This document shows, piece after piece, positions 1 through 13,200 of a stretch of DNA of 64,000 nt; position 1 is the first letter of the stretch, and every line of letters starts with the position of its first letter. A program made the position numbers and the translations under genes. The notes below the pieces were generated by a model. It saw only the letters and a list, made by a program, of their open reading frames with translations. It did not search any database and was not told the origin of the DNA. This DNA comes from Bolinopsis microptera (taxonomy: Eukaryota; Ctenophora; Tentaculata; Lobata; Bolinopsidae). The stretch lies in the NCBI RefSeq assembly GCF_026151205.1, contig NC_087082.1, positions 13,115,865 through 13,179,864 of the forward strand, written 5' to 3'.

Positions 1-780
1 CTAAATGGATCGGCGGCGGCGTTTCACTAAAATTACACCGGCGGCGGCGGCGTACGCCGGCGTGAGCCGTGAAATCAAGGCCAACTAAATTGAGGTCTAT
101 GAAATATGAATATGATCATGTACTTAATTTGGGTAATTTAGACTTAACTTCGACAAATGATGTTGGTATATTGTTATGGTATTATCTGCTATCAAATAAA
201 AGTTGAGACAAATTGATACAATTATTTTAATTAAGGTAAAATATATAAACAATAAATCATTGCCGAAATCAATGGATCTCTCAATATTTTTTGTTGGAAA
301 CAAAATCATAGTTTTTAGAACAAAACAGTGTATATTTGAAATTCTTAACATTCATTCTAGATCGCTGACTAGAAAGAATTAAACCTGCAGCCGACTAGGT
401 TCTTTCAATTTCCGCACTACTGGCAGGTATACAATGCACTATTCTTACTATGTTTGAGAGTATTGGGAAAGTTTTTTGCCTATCGGCCCAAAATCTTAAA
501 AGTTCGAATTGTAAAATTTCTTCTTCAGTCAAACTTATGAGTAGGTATCTGCTCAGTTCTTCTGATAATCAATATTGTTAAGTTAGCTAAAGGTGTGTAT
601 CATGTGTTTGTTGCCCCTAGCCGCTAATCGCTATCAGTAACACTGATATCTTCAAATGAAGACAGAATTATTTTGAAGTCAGAAAATGCACGCCGTACGC
701 CGATGTACGCCGGGGTGTATCGGCGGCGTTCGGCGTGGCAAAATCACCCGGCGGCGGCGGCGTTCGGCGGCGGCGGACAA
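1..780. repeat. Pair of GC-rich CGG/ACGCCG direct repeats
   Basis: Two GC-rich blocks, about 1-70 and 685-780, stand out in otherwise AT-rich DNA. Both carry GGCGGCGGCG runs, a CACCGGCGGCGG-like core and ACGCCG motifs, in the same orientation about 680 bp apart. They could be internal or terminal repeats of a mobile element whose left end lies outside the window. The DNA between them (about 70-685) is AT-rich and I see no gene in it. Confidence 0.5.
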
Positions 781-1214
781 GCCTGCTTTAAACAAAGCAA
801 CGATTTATCTGGCCAAACCACGACTCGTGAGACAAAGACGTTTGTCTAAATTTCAATGGAACTATTTGATGAAACAATTGTTTATTTTCAATTTGACCAC
901 TTACTTAATTATTGTATTAATTTGTACAGTATCGTTGTGGAACACAACAAGAAAATTGAGAATAATCTTGTGCGAGGGTATAAGGGACCCAGATGTCGTT
1001 TCTAACCCAAATTAAAACGTTAAGGCCAGCATATCTAAAAAATACCTCAAACTGATTCCGCCTTGTTAGACACAGGGGTGGCATATAAAAATATAAGTGG
1101 GGAGGATGTGGAATCACGCTATTAGCCGTTCTCCGCACATAATCGCAATATTTTCCGCATTCAAAAAGATTGTCTTCCGACATTCATCAACCTAATTTGA
1201 TTACACTTCTCCAG

Positions 1215-4200
1215 GTCCTGACTGCAGAAGCATTGCTGTTGATTGCTGTAATGAAGATGGCGGTTAAGCGCTGCATCAAGCACTACTTGAAAGCAGGTAG
1301 ATAACACTGCTATAAACTTATCATTTTCTGTGATGTAAACGAGGGAGGGGGGATGACTGAATCACAAACATATCCTGATTTATCCCAAAACTTTCTTCCG
1401 TATGAGACAATTTGATATTAAACAAGAAATCAAATTGTCAGTATAAATGATAGGTCAGGAATTTGATTAGTAACTCAGGAGTTTGATTAGTAACTCAGGA
1501 GTTTGATTAGTTACTCAGGAGTTTGATTAGTTACTCAGGAGTTTGATTAGTTACTCAGGAGTTTGATTAGTTACTCAGGAGTTTGATTAGTAACTCAGGA
1601 GTTTGATTATTTACTCAGGAGTTTGATTAGTTACTCAGGAGTTTGATTAGTTACTCAGGAGTTTGATTAGTTACTCAGGAGTTTGATTAGTTACTCAGGA
1701 GTTTGATTAGTTACTCAGGAGTTTGATTAGTTACTCAGGAGTTTGATTAGTTACTCAGCAATATGATTAGCAAAAATATCAGCACTGCTACTAATATAAC
1801 TGAAGTTGCATAATATTTTTAATAATACCTATTACTTTACAATTTACATGTCATACATAGCGAAGCTTTTATGATTTTGAGAATACACCTCAATGTATAC
1901 CTCCCAGGGAGTGCCTCCCTGTTAAGCTGTTGTTGCAGTTTTAAACTTAATTTTAATTTAGAATATGAAGGGTATATCTCACTTGTTTCAGGTATGAATT
2001 TGAGGAAGTCCTGGAAGATTCTAGCTGCAACACAACTCAAGATTGTGGAGTTGTGTGAGAATGCTGGCATCAACAGTACTAAACTAGGTTAGAAGAAATT
2101 CATTTTAATAATCCTTAAATTTAAAGCCTTAGTCCCTCGGACACACTCATTCTCGAGAGATCCACAATTCGGAGAAATCTCCTAATTTTAGCCGTTACAT
2201 TTATTTAGCTGTGTTAGTTAACGTACTTGGCTTACTATTGTTCATATTATTAGTGCTTATTAATTGTATGTAGTGCCTTCTACATGATAGAGTACTGTAT
2301 CAATCATTGGGATCAACTCAATATCCACGGTGTATTTATTGACTTATATTTATATCAGGATAGTTGTTTGAAAACAATCCGATTGAGGAAAATAATTTAA
2401 ACTCAACCTAACTGCCAAGTTTTAGTGTTGGTTGTATTTGTAATCAAACATGATATTACATAATGTAGGGGAAGATTTTAAATAATTAAATTGTCAAACT
2501 TACACTAACTTACAAAAACAGGCCGATGGGTGACCGACAACTGAACCCAATTGAACCTAGTTCCCACTAACCAATCAGCTTAATTACCCTATAGTGTAGA
2601 CACTGTTCAGACCTGTCTTATTGAAATGTAACTGAAAGTTGAGACGAACTAATTTCCCTTCTCTAGATGACTTGATAGCAGAGGAATGCGATGAGGAATG
2701 TGATTCCACTACAAAAGACACTTCCCGTCCTTATCCAGCTGAAGATAACTTCCTACAGTCTTTTGATCTAGTCGAGGACTTCCAGAGCTTCTTTGACAGC
2801 AGTGAGTTGAAATGTTTGAAGTGTTTGAAATGTTTGAAATGTTTGAAATGTTTGAAATGTTTGAAATGTTTGAAATATTTGAAATATTTCAAGAGGAGGC
2901 TATGTATGAACATGGGTTAAATTCCCAATTTATTACAGTTTAATCTGATATTTATAACCCAGACACATGAATGACCATTGATCAATTGACACTATAATTT
3001 ATCACAATATGCTAACATTTTGTCTCAGAAGACACATGTGTGCCAGCTATAAAAGATCTCAAACAGCTAAAAGTAATGTCTCTATTTGGATATGGTACGT
3101 TTTATAAATTATACTCTTATCTTAACAAATCCTAAAATTTATCGTTAGTCGTGATATTGTAAATTTTAACAACAAAAAGCTACAAAATTTTTGTTTTTAT
3201 TCTTCTAACAATTATTGTTATGGAAAATGGAAATTACTCCATGTTATAACCCTCAACCAGAATATTCCTAAACACATAATATTATTTGTAATTGCGTTTT
3301 ATGTTACCGAAATAGTGAAATGAGCAGTTTTGCGTGTAATCTTATTGTCCAATAATCCAAAAATACAACCTAAAACTAAAAGTAACATTATCAAATTTCT
3401 CCTTTTATTCTCTTGCAGAATATCCAAAGTGTTGAACTTATACATGAATTGTAAAAATATGGGGGCAGATTGTATTACATTTGCTGCAGGTAATTTGGTC
3501 CTAAAAAATGTATCAAAGACGGTAAAATACCGCTGTTATCTTTACAAATGAGGAGATTATACTCTTTCAAACATAATTTAATTCTACAATTCTGTCTACT
3601 CAACCTCTTTTTCTAACGAATTTATGTATGACCATCCGTACTTGATACATGAAACTAACTTTATCAGTGATGAGTTACTTACTTGTTTACTTGAAATTTT
3701 TACCTGGTTTTTGTTTCAAATGATTATCTTCGTCGATTAGTCACGTGACTGAGCAATAGAACACCCTCCGTAATATATCTGAAAGTTCACAACATAACCA
3801 TCTAAATTTTTGAGTCCGGGAAGGAAATCTGAGAATCTTAAAAAGTTTAAAATATCGAACACTGTAGTCTAGATCCCATCTCTATCACCACTAATATCAT
3901 GTGAACTGCTTACTCAATACACAGACTCATCATGTGACTATTTAACTTATCACGTGACTATTTAACTTATCACGTGACTATTTAACTTATCACGTGACTC
4001 TTACACAGGATTGTTCCACCTGATCTTATCCCTGATCCCACCTACTGTGTTACGGGTAGTTAACCTGCTTGGTTTCCATGGTAACAGATATCTGGGTCTT
4101 ACTTCTCTCCGAACAGTCAGTAAATCCTCTCCTAACTTCAGATCTACCTTAGCGAGGTAGTTCTTTCAGCTTATTCTGGGTATTTAGTGATGATTCTGAG

Positions 4201-7200
4201 AATCATTTTTGATAATGATAGTTGGGGACGAAGTGAGAGTCACAATTTATTTGTATTTTAAGAGAATTTGTGGCTTTTTTAATGACGAACCTGTTTAACA
4301 ACGTACGTGAATCTGGTGCTCTTAACTTTGCGACCAAAGTTAATTAGTTCAATGACAACTGTAACTCAGGAGTTACATTGCGGCGGTGTACTATTATTTT
4401 TAGTTATTTCAAGCAGTTTAGTTACGTTGAAGTTAAGGTTTCTCAATGATAAACAAATATAGTGTAATAACGGTTGATTTATTCCAGTCTTTCATTTCTC
4501 AGTGTAACGTTGCTATGGTACCACGTCTCCCTCAGACCTACCTTCATCTCCAACTCTCAGCTCCTCGTATCAGGTAAAACAACTCGTACTACTATAACTC
4601 AATTGGCTACTATTTCTTTGTATGAACCGCAGTTTATCCGATAAACTATAAAGAGAGACCTTCCACTGCAATATTCGCTTTCCTCCTGAAGGCTGAAATG
4701 TCGCTCCAGTTATACTCTTAAACAAACAATAACACCAAACGTGTGTGTACCTAGGTATAAACCAAGGAGAGAAGATTATAGATCAGACTTTAGGACCGGA
4801 ACTGCGGGACACCTGGATAACTCTTTACTTTTCTGGAACTATGACAAAACTTCAGGTACACACAACCTCTAACTCTCTAACATGACAAAACTTCTGACCT
4901 GAAGTGTACCTGTACAGTGTACACTTCACCTGTAATATGTTTCATGCTTTGTACTTTTTATATCGTTCATATTTCGTACTTCTTATGTTGTTCATGTTTT
5001 AGCTGTTTAACTGCACTCGTATGAGTCGTAAACATGACTGCACTCGGTTCTCTTCAGTGTGCCTGGTTTTATTTTCTCATTGGAAATTCTGACAAGTTGC
5101 AGTAATCACACATTTTTTAGTTGCAGTTATTGTATCGTTAAAATGGAATTATGGAGAATGTATATTGTATACTCAGTCCAAGTAGTCATTGGGGTTATGT
5201 TACACATACATATAATAAGGACTGTACATTATGTAGAAAGTGCTTCATGAACATGTTAAATTGACATCCTTCTTGTTTGTAAACCGAAACCTTTAGCTTA
5301 ACAAGCTAAGGATTAAATATCATTTATATAATGAACTGATGTACTTTTCTGCAAAACTCCCATATTTCATTACTCCATCCAGTATTCAGCCTTATCTTAT
5401 CTTATATATAACATTGTCCCGAGTACTGGGACATAAGTCAACCCAATTTTAAAATACAGACTTAATGACTGAACTCTTATTTTAGCCTGTAAAATTAATT
5501 GATTTCTAATTGATTTCTAATTGGCTGTTCATCAGGGTAATGTGGAAGGTGCTCTAGAGCTGTTTCAAGCAGCAGCAGTGAAAGCGGCACATCTTAGAGA
5601 GTGCAAGTTGATGGCTTACTATGAAATAGGTAACTTAATCTTGTTAAATTATCATTTTAAGTTAGCTAGAATGTTAGATAACACGATATCCTTACCTTAT
5701 TAATATGAGCTAAATTTTTTGCTTACATTTACTGTAGGCCATTAAATTACTCATATAATTCACATGTCCGATTCAATGTTAACATTTAGTTAGTTAGTAA
5801 ATTTTCTGCTAATCCTGATAAAGCTTAATCTCAGGCTGGTGCCAGCTAATTATTTGGAACTGGACTCAAGCCTCAGAAATATTCCTAGAGTATGTGATAA
5901 TTTACAGTTGGCAAATATCCATTTACTCATATTGTTGATATACGTAAATTTTGTGATCACAACAATTTTCTTGATTTTGCACTTGATATATTAAACAAAA
6001 ATGTTTAAAGAATGTATATTTTCAGTTTAATGGCGGAAGCACGGTGGTCGAAAGGATTTTACGGTTACCTAGCCGCCAGTAAGTTACACAATACACAATA
6101 TGCATACAGATAAATATGTAAGCTTATAGACATATAAACTGTTTATATATACATGTAGCTGTTATTAAATCTTACATAACATGAACATCACATAAATCTT
6201 AAAAGAAGCATTCGCAGCGTAGAAATGATTTGTAAATAACATGAGCCAAATGTTCTGAATTGGTCACAGGATCTATTTACCTCAGTTCTCAGTTTAATCT
6301 CCAATTTATTTGTACTTCCTTCCGGTACCACTTCCCTCTTAAGTCCTAGCTGGTAGTCTTTGACGTCAAATGACGTGCATGTACACCACTGCTCATAAAT
6401 TATTTGTCTGTACTCATTTCAAGATTCTAATGCACAACCAAATGCAGTTTAGGTATAACTTCGCTACTTCCTCCTCGATTTCAGATTTGACCTCAAATCT
6501 GTATATTTGTGGGGATAATATATCGCAGAATTTCCGGTGATAAAACGACGTCAGGCGCGGTAATAAATTTTATACATGTCAGCATAAGAGAAACGCACAT
6601 GGTGGAGCGCGCGCATGGTTGGTTTCACGTATTATATTATATCATGCATGCCGCGGGAACTAAAATTTTCAAGTGCTTACCAGCTCACTGCTCTAGATAG
6701 CTAGAATCTAGATGACACAAACATCTTACAATCACGTACTATACATTTTGTGAGTGCTAAATCTTCATCCCTGTCTTCTGAGGTTCGAAACAATATTATC
6801 GGTTAGATTGTAGAACTGATTCACCACAGTGCTGTTTCCGTCCACCTTAAATTAGACAAATCACTCCACTCCTATAATAGTCCTATGATACATGTAATCT
6901 ATTATACTATTGACTGATTCTGACATTATGTATATTTCAGTATCAATGGGAGCGAGTGGAGGTTCAGTTGCTGCGTGTAGAGCGATACTAGCAGGGTTAC
7001 CGGGCAGAATCAAGAAGACTGTAAATATCGAGCTAGACACTTACTGCTCTAGGAAGGTACGTGTTTTATGAGCTTGATAATCAGTTAGTGCCTCAGCGAC
7101 AATTCGGAAAGTTAGTCTTCTTGATCAATAAATTAATTGTTTATAGTGCTGTCAACTGTTATATATCGCAGGCAAATCAGGGTTCAACCAGTGGCGTAAC

Positions 7201-10200
7201 GTTGCCTGTTGGCGCCCCCCCCCCCCGCCGAAAATGCGCCCCCCTGTTGGCGCCCCATCCCCTTTTGGCGCCCCCTTTGCCGCCACTCCCTAAAATTGAA
7301 CAAATTAGGTGATTTTAGAGGATACGCCGGTAAAATCTTTAAAAATGCGTGTTTCTAGAACAAAACGTGCAGTTTTGCTAGTACCTCAGTTAAGTTTTTC
7401 AAAATTGTCCTGGCACATTCTAACGACGATTTTGCGCCCCCCTAAGATGCCCCCCCCCCCCCCCCCCCCCCGCACAGCGGGGTCAGCGGGGCCCTTCGTT
7501 ACGCCACTGGGTTCAACTGTTACTAGTTCAATACTGTATCATTTTTCTTGTATGTAAACGAACTAGTATCCTGCAAAGCTATGCCATGTACTAAATACAC
7601 TTGAAGTTCTACTTGAAATCTTATGTAGGCCCCGTTTAGCTGCTTCATTTCCCTTCGTGCTTACAAGTTTTGAGCTCCCGATGCCTTAACTAATATCTAA
7701 ATCTGATAACATAATTTGATCTCTTGCAATTTTGCGTGAACGAGAAAGTAAAAGCCCAATCACCAGGATAATTACAGAGAGTTTTAATAATGGGATTCTT
7801 CAGGCCTTATCTCACTATAATACCTGGAACATCACGTTTATGGACTTAATCCGGCTCTGTGGAGGACAAATCTCACTCCCTCATTCCTACTCTCATATTG
7901 TGGTAATCGTGGGCTGGTTTGCACCTGGATGACAAAGGAGCAGTCCTAGATCGTATAATCTCCCCATTTATCTTGCATGAGTGTCATTGTCCACCTTTGC
8001 TTATGTGTGTATAGCATTATCATAGCAGAACGCAAGCAAAGTTTTTGGGCGTAGCTATAAGAAATCGGGGATCGGGATATCTTGTGAATTGGTTTTGTTG
8101 AAATGGCAAAATAAACAGTATTTTTGAGGGTCCTGTGATGTGATTCTCTCAGCTACTTCCGTAAGACCTGTTTGTTAGGCTGTCGTGTTGGGAGATAACA
8201 TTTATCTGGGACTACATTAAAAAAGGCTGAACTGCAACGAATATGCAGCATTGATTCACTGAATACGACACATTTCCAATTAGAGACATGATCTGAATTA
8301 TTACTCGGTATATTTTCATTTTACAGTTCAGTATTACAAATCAGTTCAGTATTACACAAATCAGTTCAGTATTACACTAAACAGTTCAGTATTACACTAA
8401 TTGCATACGTTGCTCTTTTCTTACTCTCTTATCTTAGTGCTTATCTCTGTTGATTGTAACGTGCAGCTACAGTGGTTTGTGTATCACCGTGTTACACGAC
8501 CATGACCATCCCGCCCAGCGAGTATGGTGAAAAGGAGATCAACATGTTAAGGGGTGACTCAGTTGAACTTCTCAGCAAGGCTATGTACGAGATGGAGATC
8601 ACAGCAATGAAGCAACTATCCCCTTCGTGCGTGAAGAAGATGAACAAGAACACTGCGTGTGACTTGTTGCACGATGCATTAAGATATTTGGAGGAGTTCA
8701 CTGGTGTCGTATCCACGGACTACAAGATGGCCTCAAACTCAGTTAAACATCTTATGTTCGAGACACAGGAGACCATCATTAAGCTGCAGTCAGAACTACT
8801 AGCCTGCAAAAATGAACAGTTGGAATCGTTGCAGACGTCAGTTAAATCGTCAGTCGGAGAGTCTGTCAAGGCTGAATTCCAATCCTTCAGCTCGGTATTA
8901 CAGGCGAATTGTCCAGAATCTCAGAAGCCTGTCAGTTCTGAAATGATCAAGAAAGCTGTGAAAACTGTGGTACAGGAGGAAGACCGAAACAAAAATCTGA
9001 TGATTTTTGGTTTATCGGAGCAGGACAATGAGGAGCTCAGCACCGTGGTCAGTGAAGTGTTCTCAGCAATCGGAGAGAAACCCAGAATCGAAGCTAGTAG
9101 AGTCGGAAAGCTCAAACCTGGCAAGGCTGTGAGACCAGTTAAAGTGACTGCGGCAAGTGCAACAATTGTTAATCAGATTCTCGCTAAATCGAGAAACCTG
9201 CGAGCAACGGAAAAGTTTAAAACTGTTTTTATCAGCCCAGATCGATCTCCAGAACAGAGAGCCAAGCAAAGAGAACTCATCAGGGACATGAAAAAACTGG
9301 TAACTGAGCAGCCTGATAAGCTACACTTTATCAGAAACGGTGCTATAAAGAGTACTGATAAGACTAATAAGACTGCAGAATGAGCTTGTGTGTTTTTAAT
9401 AATTGATTATTATTATATATATTATTAGTATATATTACTATTAGTGTATTCAAGTTTTTGTTGTGTGGAGGATGTTTTAACTCACTCTTGTGTGCCCAGT
9501 CTTGCACTGTCAGTATTTCTCGACACTTTGAGCACACAAAACTGTCAGTTTTCGCGACAATTGTCAGATTTCGTTTTCAGTTCTGTCAATTTCAAGCGCT
9601 ACTAGCTCTTCTACTAGTAGTCTACTTCAGCTCACATTAAAGGGAGTTTTCGTCGTGCGTGTAGCGCCCTTCAAGTTTAACTTGGACGGATAGGATTTAT
9701 AAAACTTCTGATTATAATATTTATACTATATTGTATTTTGTATCTATGTATTTTAGTAAATGGTCATTAGAACCACCGGCACCGTCCGGGCCCAAACAAA
9801 CAAACAAACAAACATTGATAAATTGGACAATAGTGTAAGTAATTGAAGTAAATTGTATATAAAATTGTCACAAAAAATAATTCAATCTCATAAAATCAAA
9901 TCTAAAGCATAGTCAAATGTCCAATAGCTTTCAGGAAATCCATGGTGTTGGTGAAGTTGTCGTAATCGTCTACAATTCTCTGAAGCTGCTGATCGTAGCG
10001 GATCCATTTAGGGACACGGGGGTCAGGAAGCTCTCGTCCTTCTCTCTTGGTCTTCTTCCCGTCGCGTCTGTAAGGGCCTGCTTTTAGGCGATCGAGGAAC
10101 TTCCAAATAGTGGGCTTCGAACAGGAAAACATTGAGTGGAATCCACACTGCCATCCTTCTGCGATGATGGAAGAGCGGGGAATCATCATATGGGCGGCTT

Positions 10201-13200
10201 CGTGTTGATTTCAAAAGTGGAGAGCGAGATTAGGATTTGTGGTTGATATCCAGCCATGTCGAATGTTATTAGGTAGGAGGGGTTTCAGGTGTCTCCAGGT
10301 TCGAGGGATGTCGGTCTCTGGTACGTAGGCAATAGCTCCAGTCATAGCGAAGTATTCCCGAGCAGGTGAGTTAGCAGTTAGATACTCCACCCAGATGTTG
10401 GTCTGCTTTACATGCTTCCGGAGGGCTTTCTTGTAGTGAAAATTGCATCCTTGTCTGATAGTATAGGGCCACACGGCAGCAACAGCGTTGTGAAATGTAA
10501 ATGGCGAACTCGTAGTCCATTAGGATGGACTACGATGGACGACCCTCTAACGAACAAGTTGCGTTAGAGGGTCGTCGTTTTGCCAGGAAGGAGTCCACAG
10601 CAAAGGGGGAGGTGCCAGCCGTCAGGAAAGAGACCGTGGACAGTGAAGAGTTGGTGGAAGGGATTAGGTGCTGACTTGAAAGTACCGTCGATTACCCAGG
10701 TCACGAGGGTTAGAGGGATGTCTGTTCGCTGCCTTTCTGCTTCTTTGTATCATTCTGTTTAGGGAAAATAGCTGACAACTAAGTTTGGCTCTGGATTCGT
10801 AACCCATACCACGAACTGTTTCAGATATAAGGTACTTCGTCGGTTGATCTTCACCGATATACAAACTCAGAAATAAATTTACTCGCACATTTATCTTTCA
10901 TGAGGCCTGGTACTGCCTTGTTAATGTTACTAAATAAGTAATTTTCTTTGGGATAATTGTCAAAGTGACAACCCATCTCTTGAAAATCTTTATGCAGATT
11001 GCAGATCTACTGTTAAGAAAATAAGAAACTATCAGTATCCGTAAAATATAATTTAAGGTTACTATATTTGACCTTGAGTGTATCATACCAGAATCTATAC
11101 ATTAACAATTTCGATGAATCTAAATTAGCTGCTCATAAATATATCGGTTTATCTAAAATTATCCGGGGTTTTACAAGTTCTAACCCAAATAATGCTGGTA
11201 CTGTAATACGAATCTTATGCTTTAACTTAGGAGACAGATTAAGAGCAAGCTTCTTTTGAGGAGCAACGAATGGTATTTCATCAAAGCCTAGTCTGTCTAC
11301 TGAGACTAACTGATGGTATTGAATCCAGCGTGCGACTGCTCTGTTTCCCGTATGAAATTGTTCCATCATGCCATCCAAAGACGTTGATCTGTACACCATT
11401 CTGCTTCTCCACCTGCCCAGTCTGGTAATGAATTAATGTAATTCTAATACAAGAACCGTTCGACCACCTTTTTTTTAAGAGAACCGGGGCAGGAAACGAT
11501 AATATAAAAGCTGACAATTAAAATAATATAATTAAAGATCAGGAATCAGTATCATATAAGTTTATCTAGCAGTTATTCTAACCTCATGAATAGGAATTGG
11601 GAAGCTGCTTTTCAAGTGCCGCAACAAGCGCCCATTCCAGACATTCGGCAAACACACGCAAAGCCTAACTCACGTCTCACGCTTTCACGGTAGCAGAAAA
11701 CTGAACGATAAACTAACTGATAAGCGAGAGCAGCAGTTTTAACATATGACCTACACACAAATTTAACTATTACAAAATCACTTAGCACTACTGTTAACTG
11801 TATCGTTATGCAGATTATAAGTTATAATCAGCCGGAAATCTATACAGCTCTGTAACAAAACCGTTGGCTGCACTCTTCAGAAAATGTTAACCCCGTCTAT
11901 GATGCTGTCATTGAAACAGATGTCAACGTGTTGTTCAGATCAATTACCGGGGTCGCCACATAACATAAAATATGATATTTTTAGTTCGGCTACACACGCC
12001 CCAGAAACAATGTTGAAGGGATCGCTGCTTCTGTAATTATTGTGGTCGATACTTTTACCAGCTCAAAGCTTGTTTTCACAGCTTACCTCTGATATAGGAC
12101 GGAAGTCAAACACAAGTTTTAGTTTTATCCCTGATTACATAATCTCGTCTGGACCCTAACTGTAGCAATAAAACGTAATTTTTGGCAGGCTCCTGCGTTG
12201 TTTCCTTTCTTTACTTCTGTAAGACCTATTAAAGGCTGTTGTTCTGAGGGAGTATCATCCTGCTGGAGCCACACAATAATACAATGATCAATACTGTCAT
12301 ATGTGTTCGTGCCATGTTATAATCATAGTATTATATTCGTAGTATCAAACTGGCTAAGTTGCTATATTTCAGAGCGAGATGTTAGCAAGTTCTAAGAATC
12401 TTGAGTACGAATGTAAGCTGGCTACTCTGGAAATTATCTACGTATGGAAGTGTCTGACCCTGAGTGAAGCTCAGGCTGAAGAACTCATTCAAGCTGTTGA
12501 TAGTGAGTTGATATTTATCTTTTTCTATAAAAACAGTCGATCAGTTCCACGTGCTGGTGGGTCTGTTTGGTTTTTGTTCTGTAAGTATCTACAGTTTTGG
12601 TAAAATCTACGTTTAAACTGGATGTCTAACTCTAAACTAAGCCACCGCAAGGAAGGCTTACAGTCGACGCCGACCAATCAAAAGAAAGAACTCTGAAACT
12701 AATTAGTAATAATTAGTAATAATTAGCAAGAATTCAGTACATGTGATATAAGTGATAAGAGAAATACCCAACCTTTTCTCAGATCGACCACAACAACTCT
12801 CCCCCTCCTGCCTGGCTGTTAGTTATCTACTGGCTGGCCTATCATGGAAAACCTTACACAATCCTCATAAAGCTGAACAGGTTATTTTCTGGAGCTTTCT
12901 TTTTTCCCTAATAGTCTTTTAATTGGATATAATTGGGGGATGGGGATTATTTCGGCGTTGAAAATTCTATTTATTTTCTAAAAGTAGCGATTAGAGGTAT
13001 TCTGAAGACCCCTTCCGGGCCCTCTTCCCATTAACTTATCTCACTTTTAAAATAATATCTGATTGCAGGCGTTTAAGATATCAGATACCATTACCCAGCC
13101 AGACCAGCGGGACAACTACATCACCGTGTGTGTTCTTAGTGAGATGGCGGAGTTGTATCATCAGTTAGGACAGGTTTGTCAAGAATCAATAGTTCCCACA

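Noticed and set aside
1453-1770. Possible CRISPR-like array
   Set aside because: Units are contiguous 20-bp copies with no spacers, in an intron of an animal gene; it is a minisatellite. The same applies to 13464-13671.
2639-2920. 93-aa ORF with CLKCLKCLK repeats
   Set aside because: The first part is a real exon (2667-2801), but the Cys-Leu-Lys run lies after the splice donor in a 9-bp intronic repeat.
3418-3488. Candidate TTC39 exon (ISKVLNLYMNCKNMGAD)
   Set aside because: Good acceptor and donor, but neither side keeps phase with the exons at 3029-3094 and 4488-4573, so not included.
5059-5250. Small ORF in a TTC39 intron
   Set aside because: It lies between the well-supported exons 4755-4855 and 5536-5629 and does not fit the reading frame.
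7061-7557. Proline-rich ORFs over the C runs
   Set aside because: They fall inside the hAT MITE and owe their length to homopolymer C; no start context or family match.
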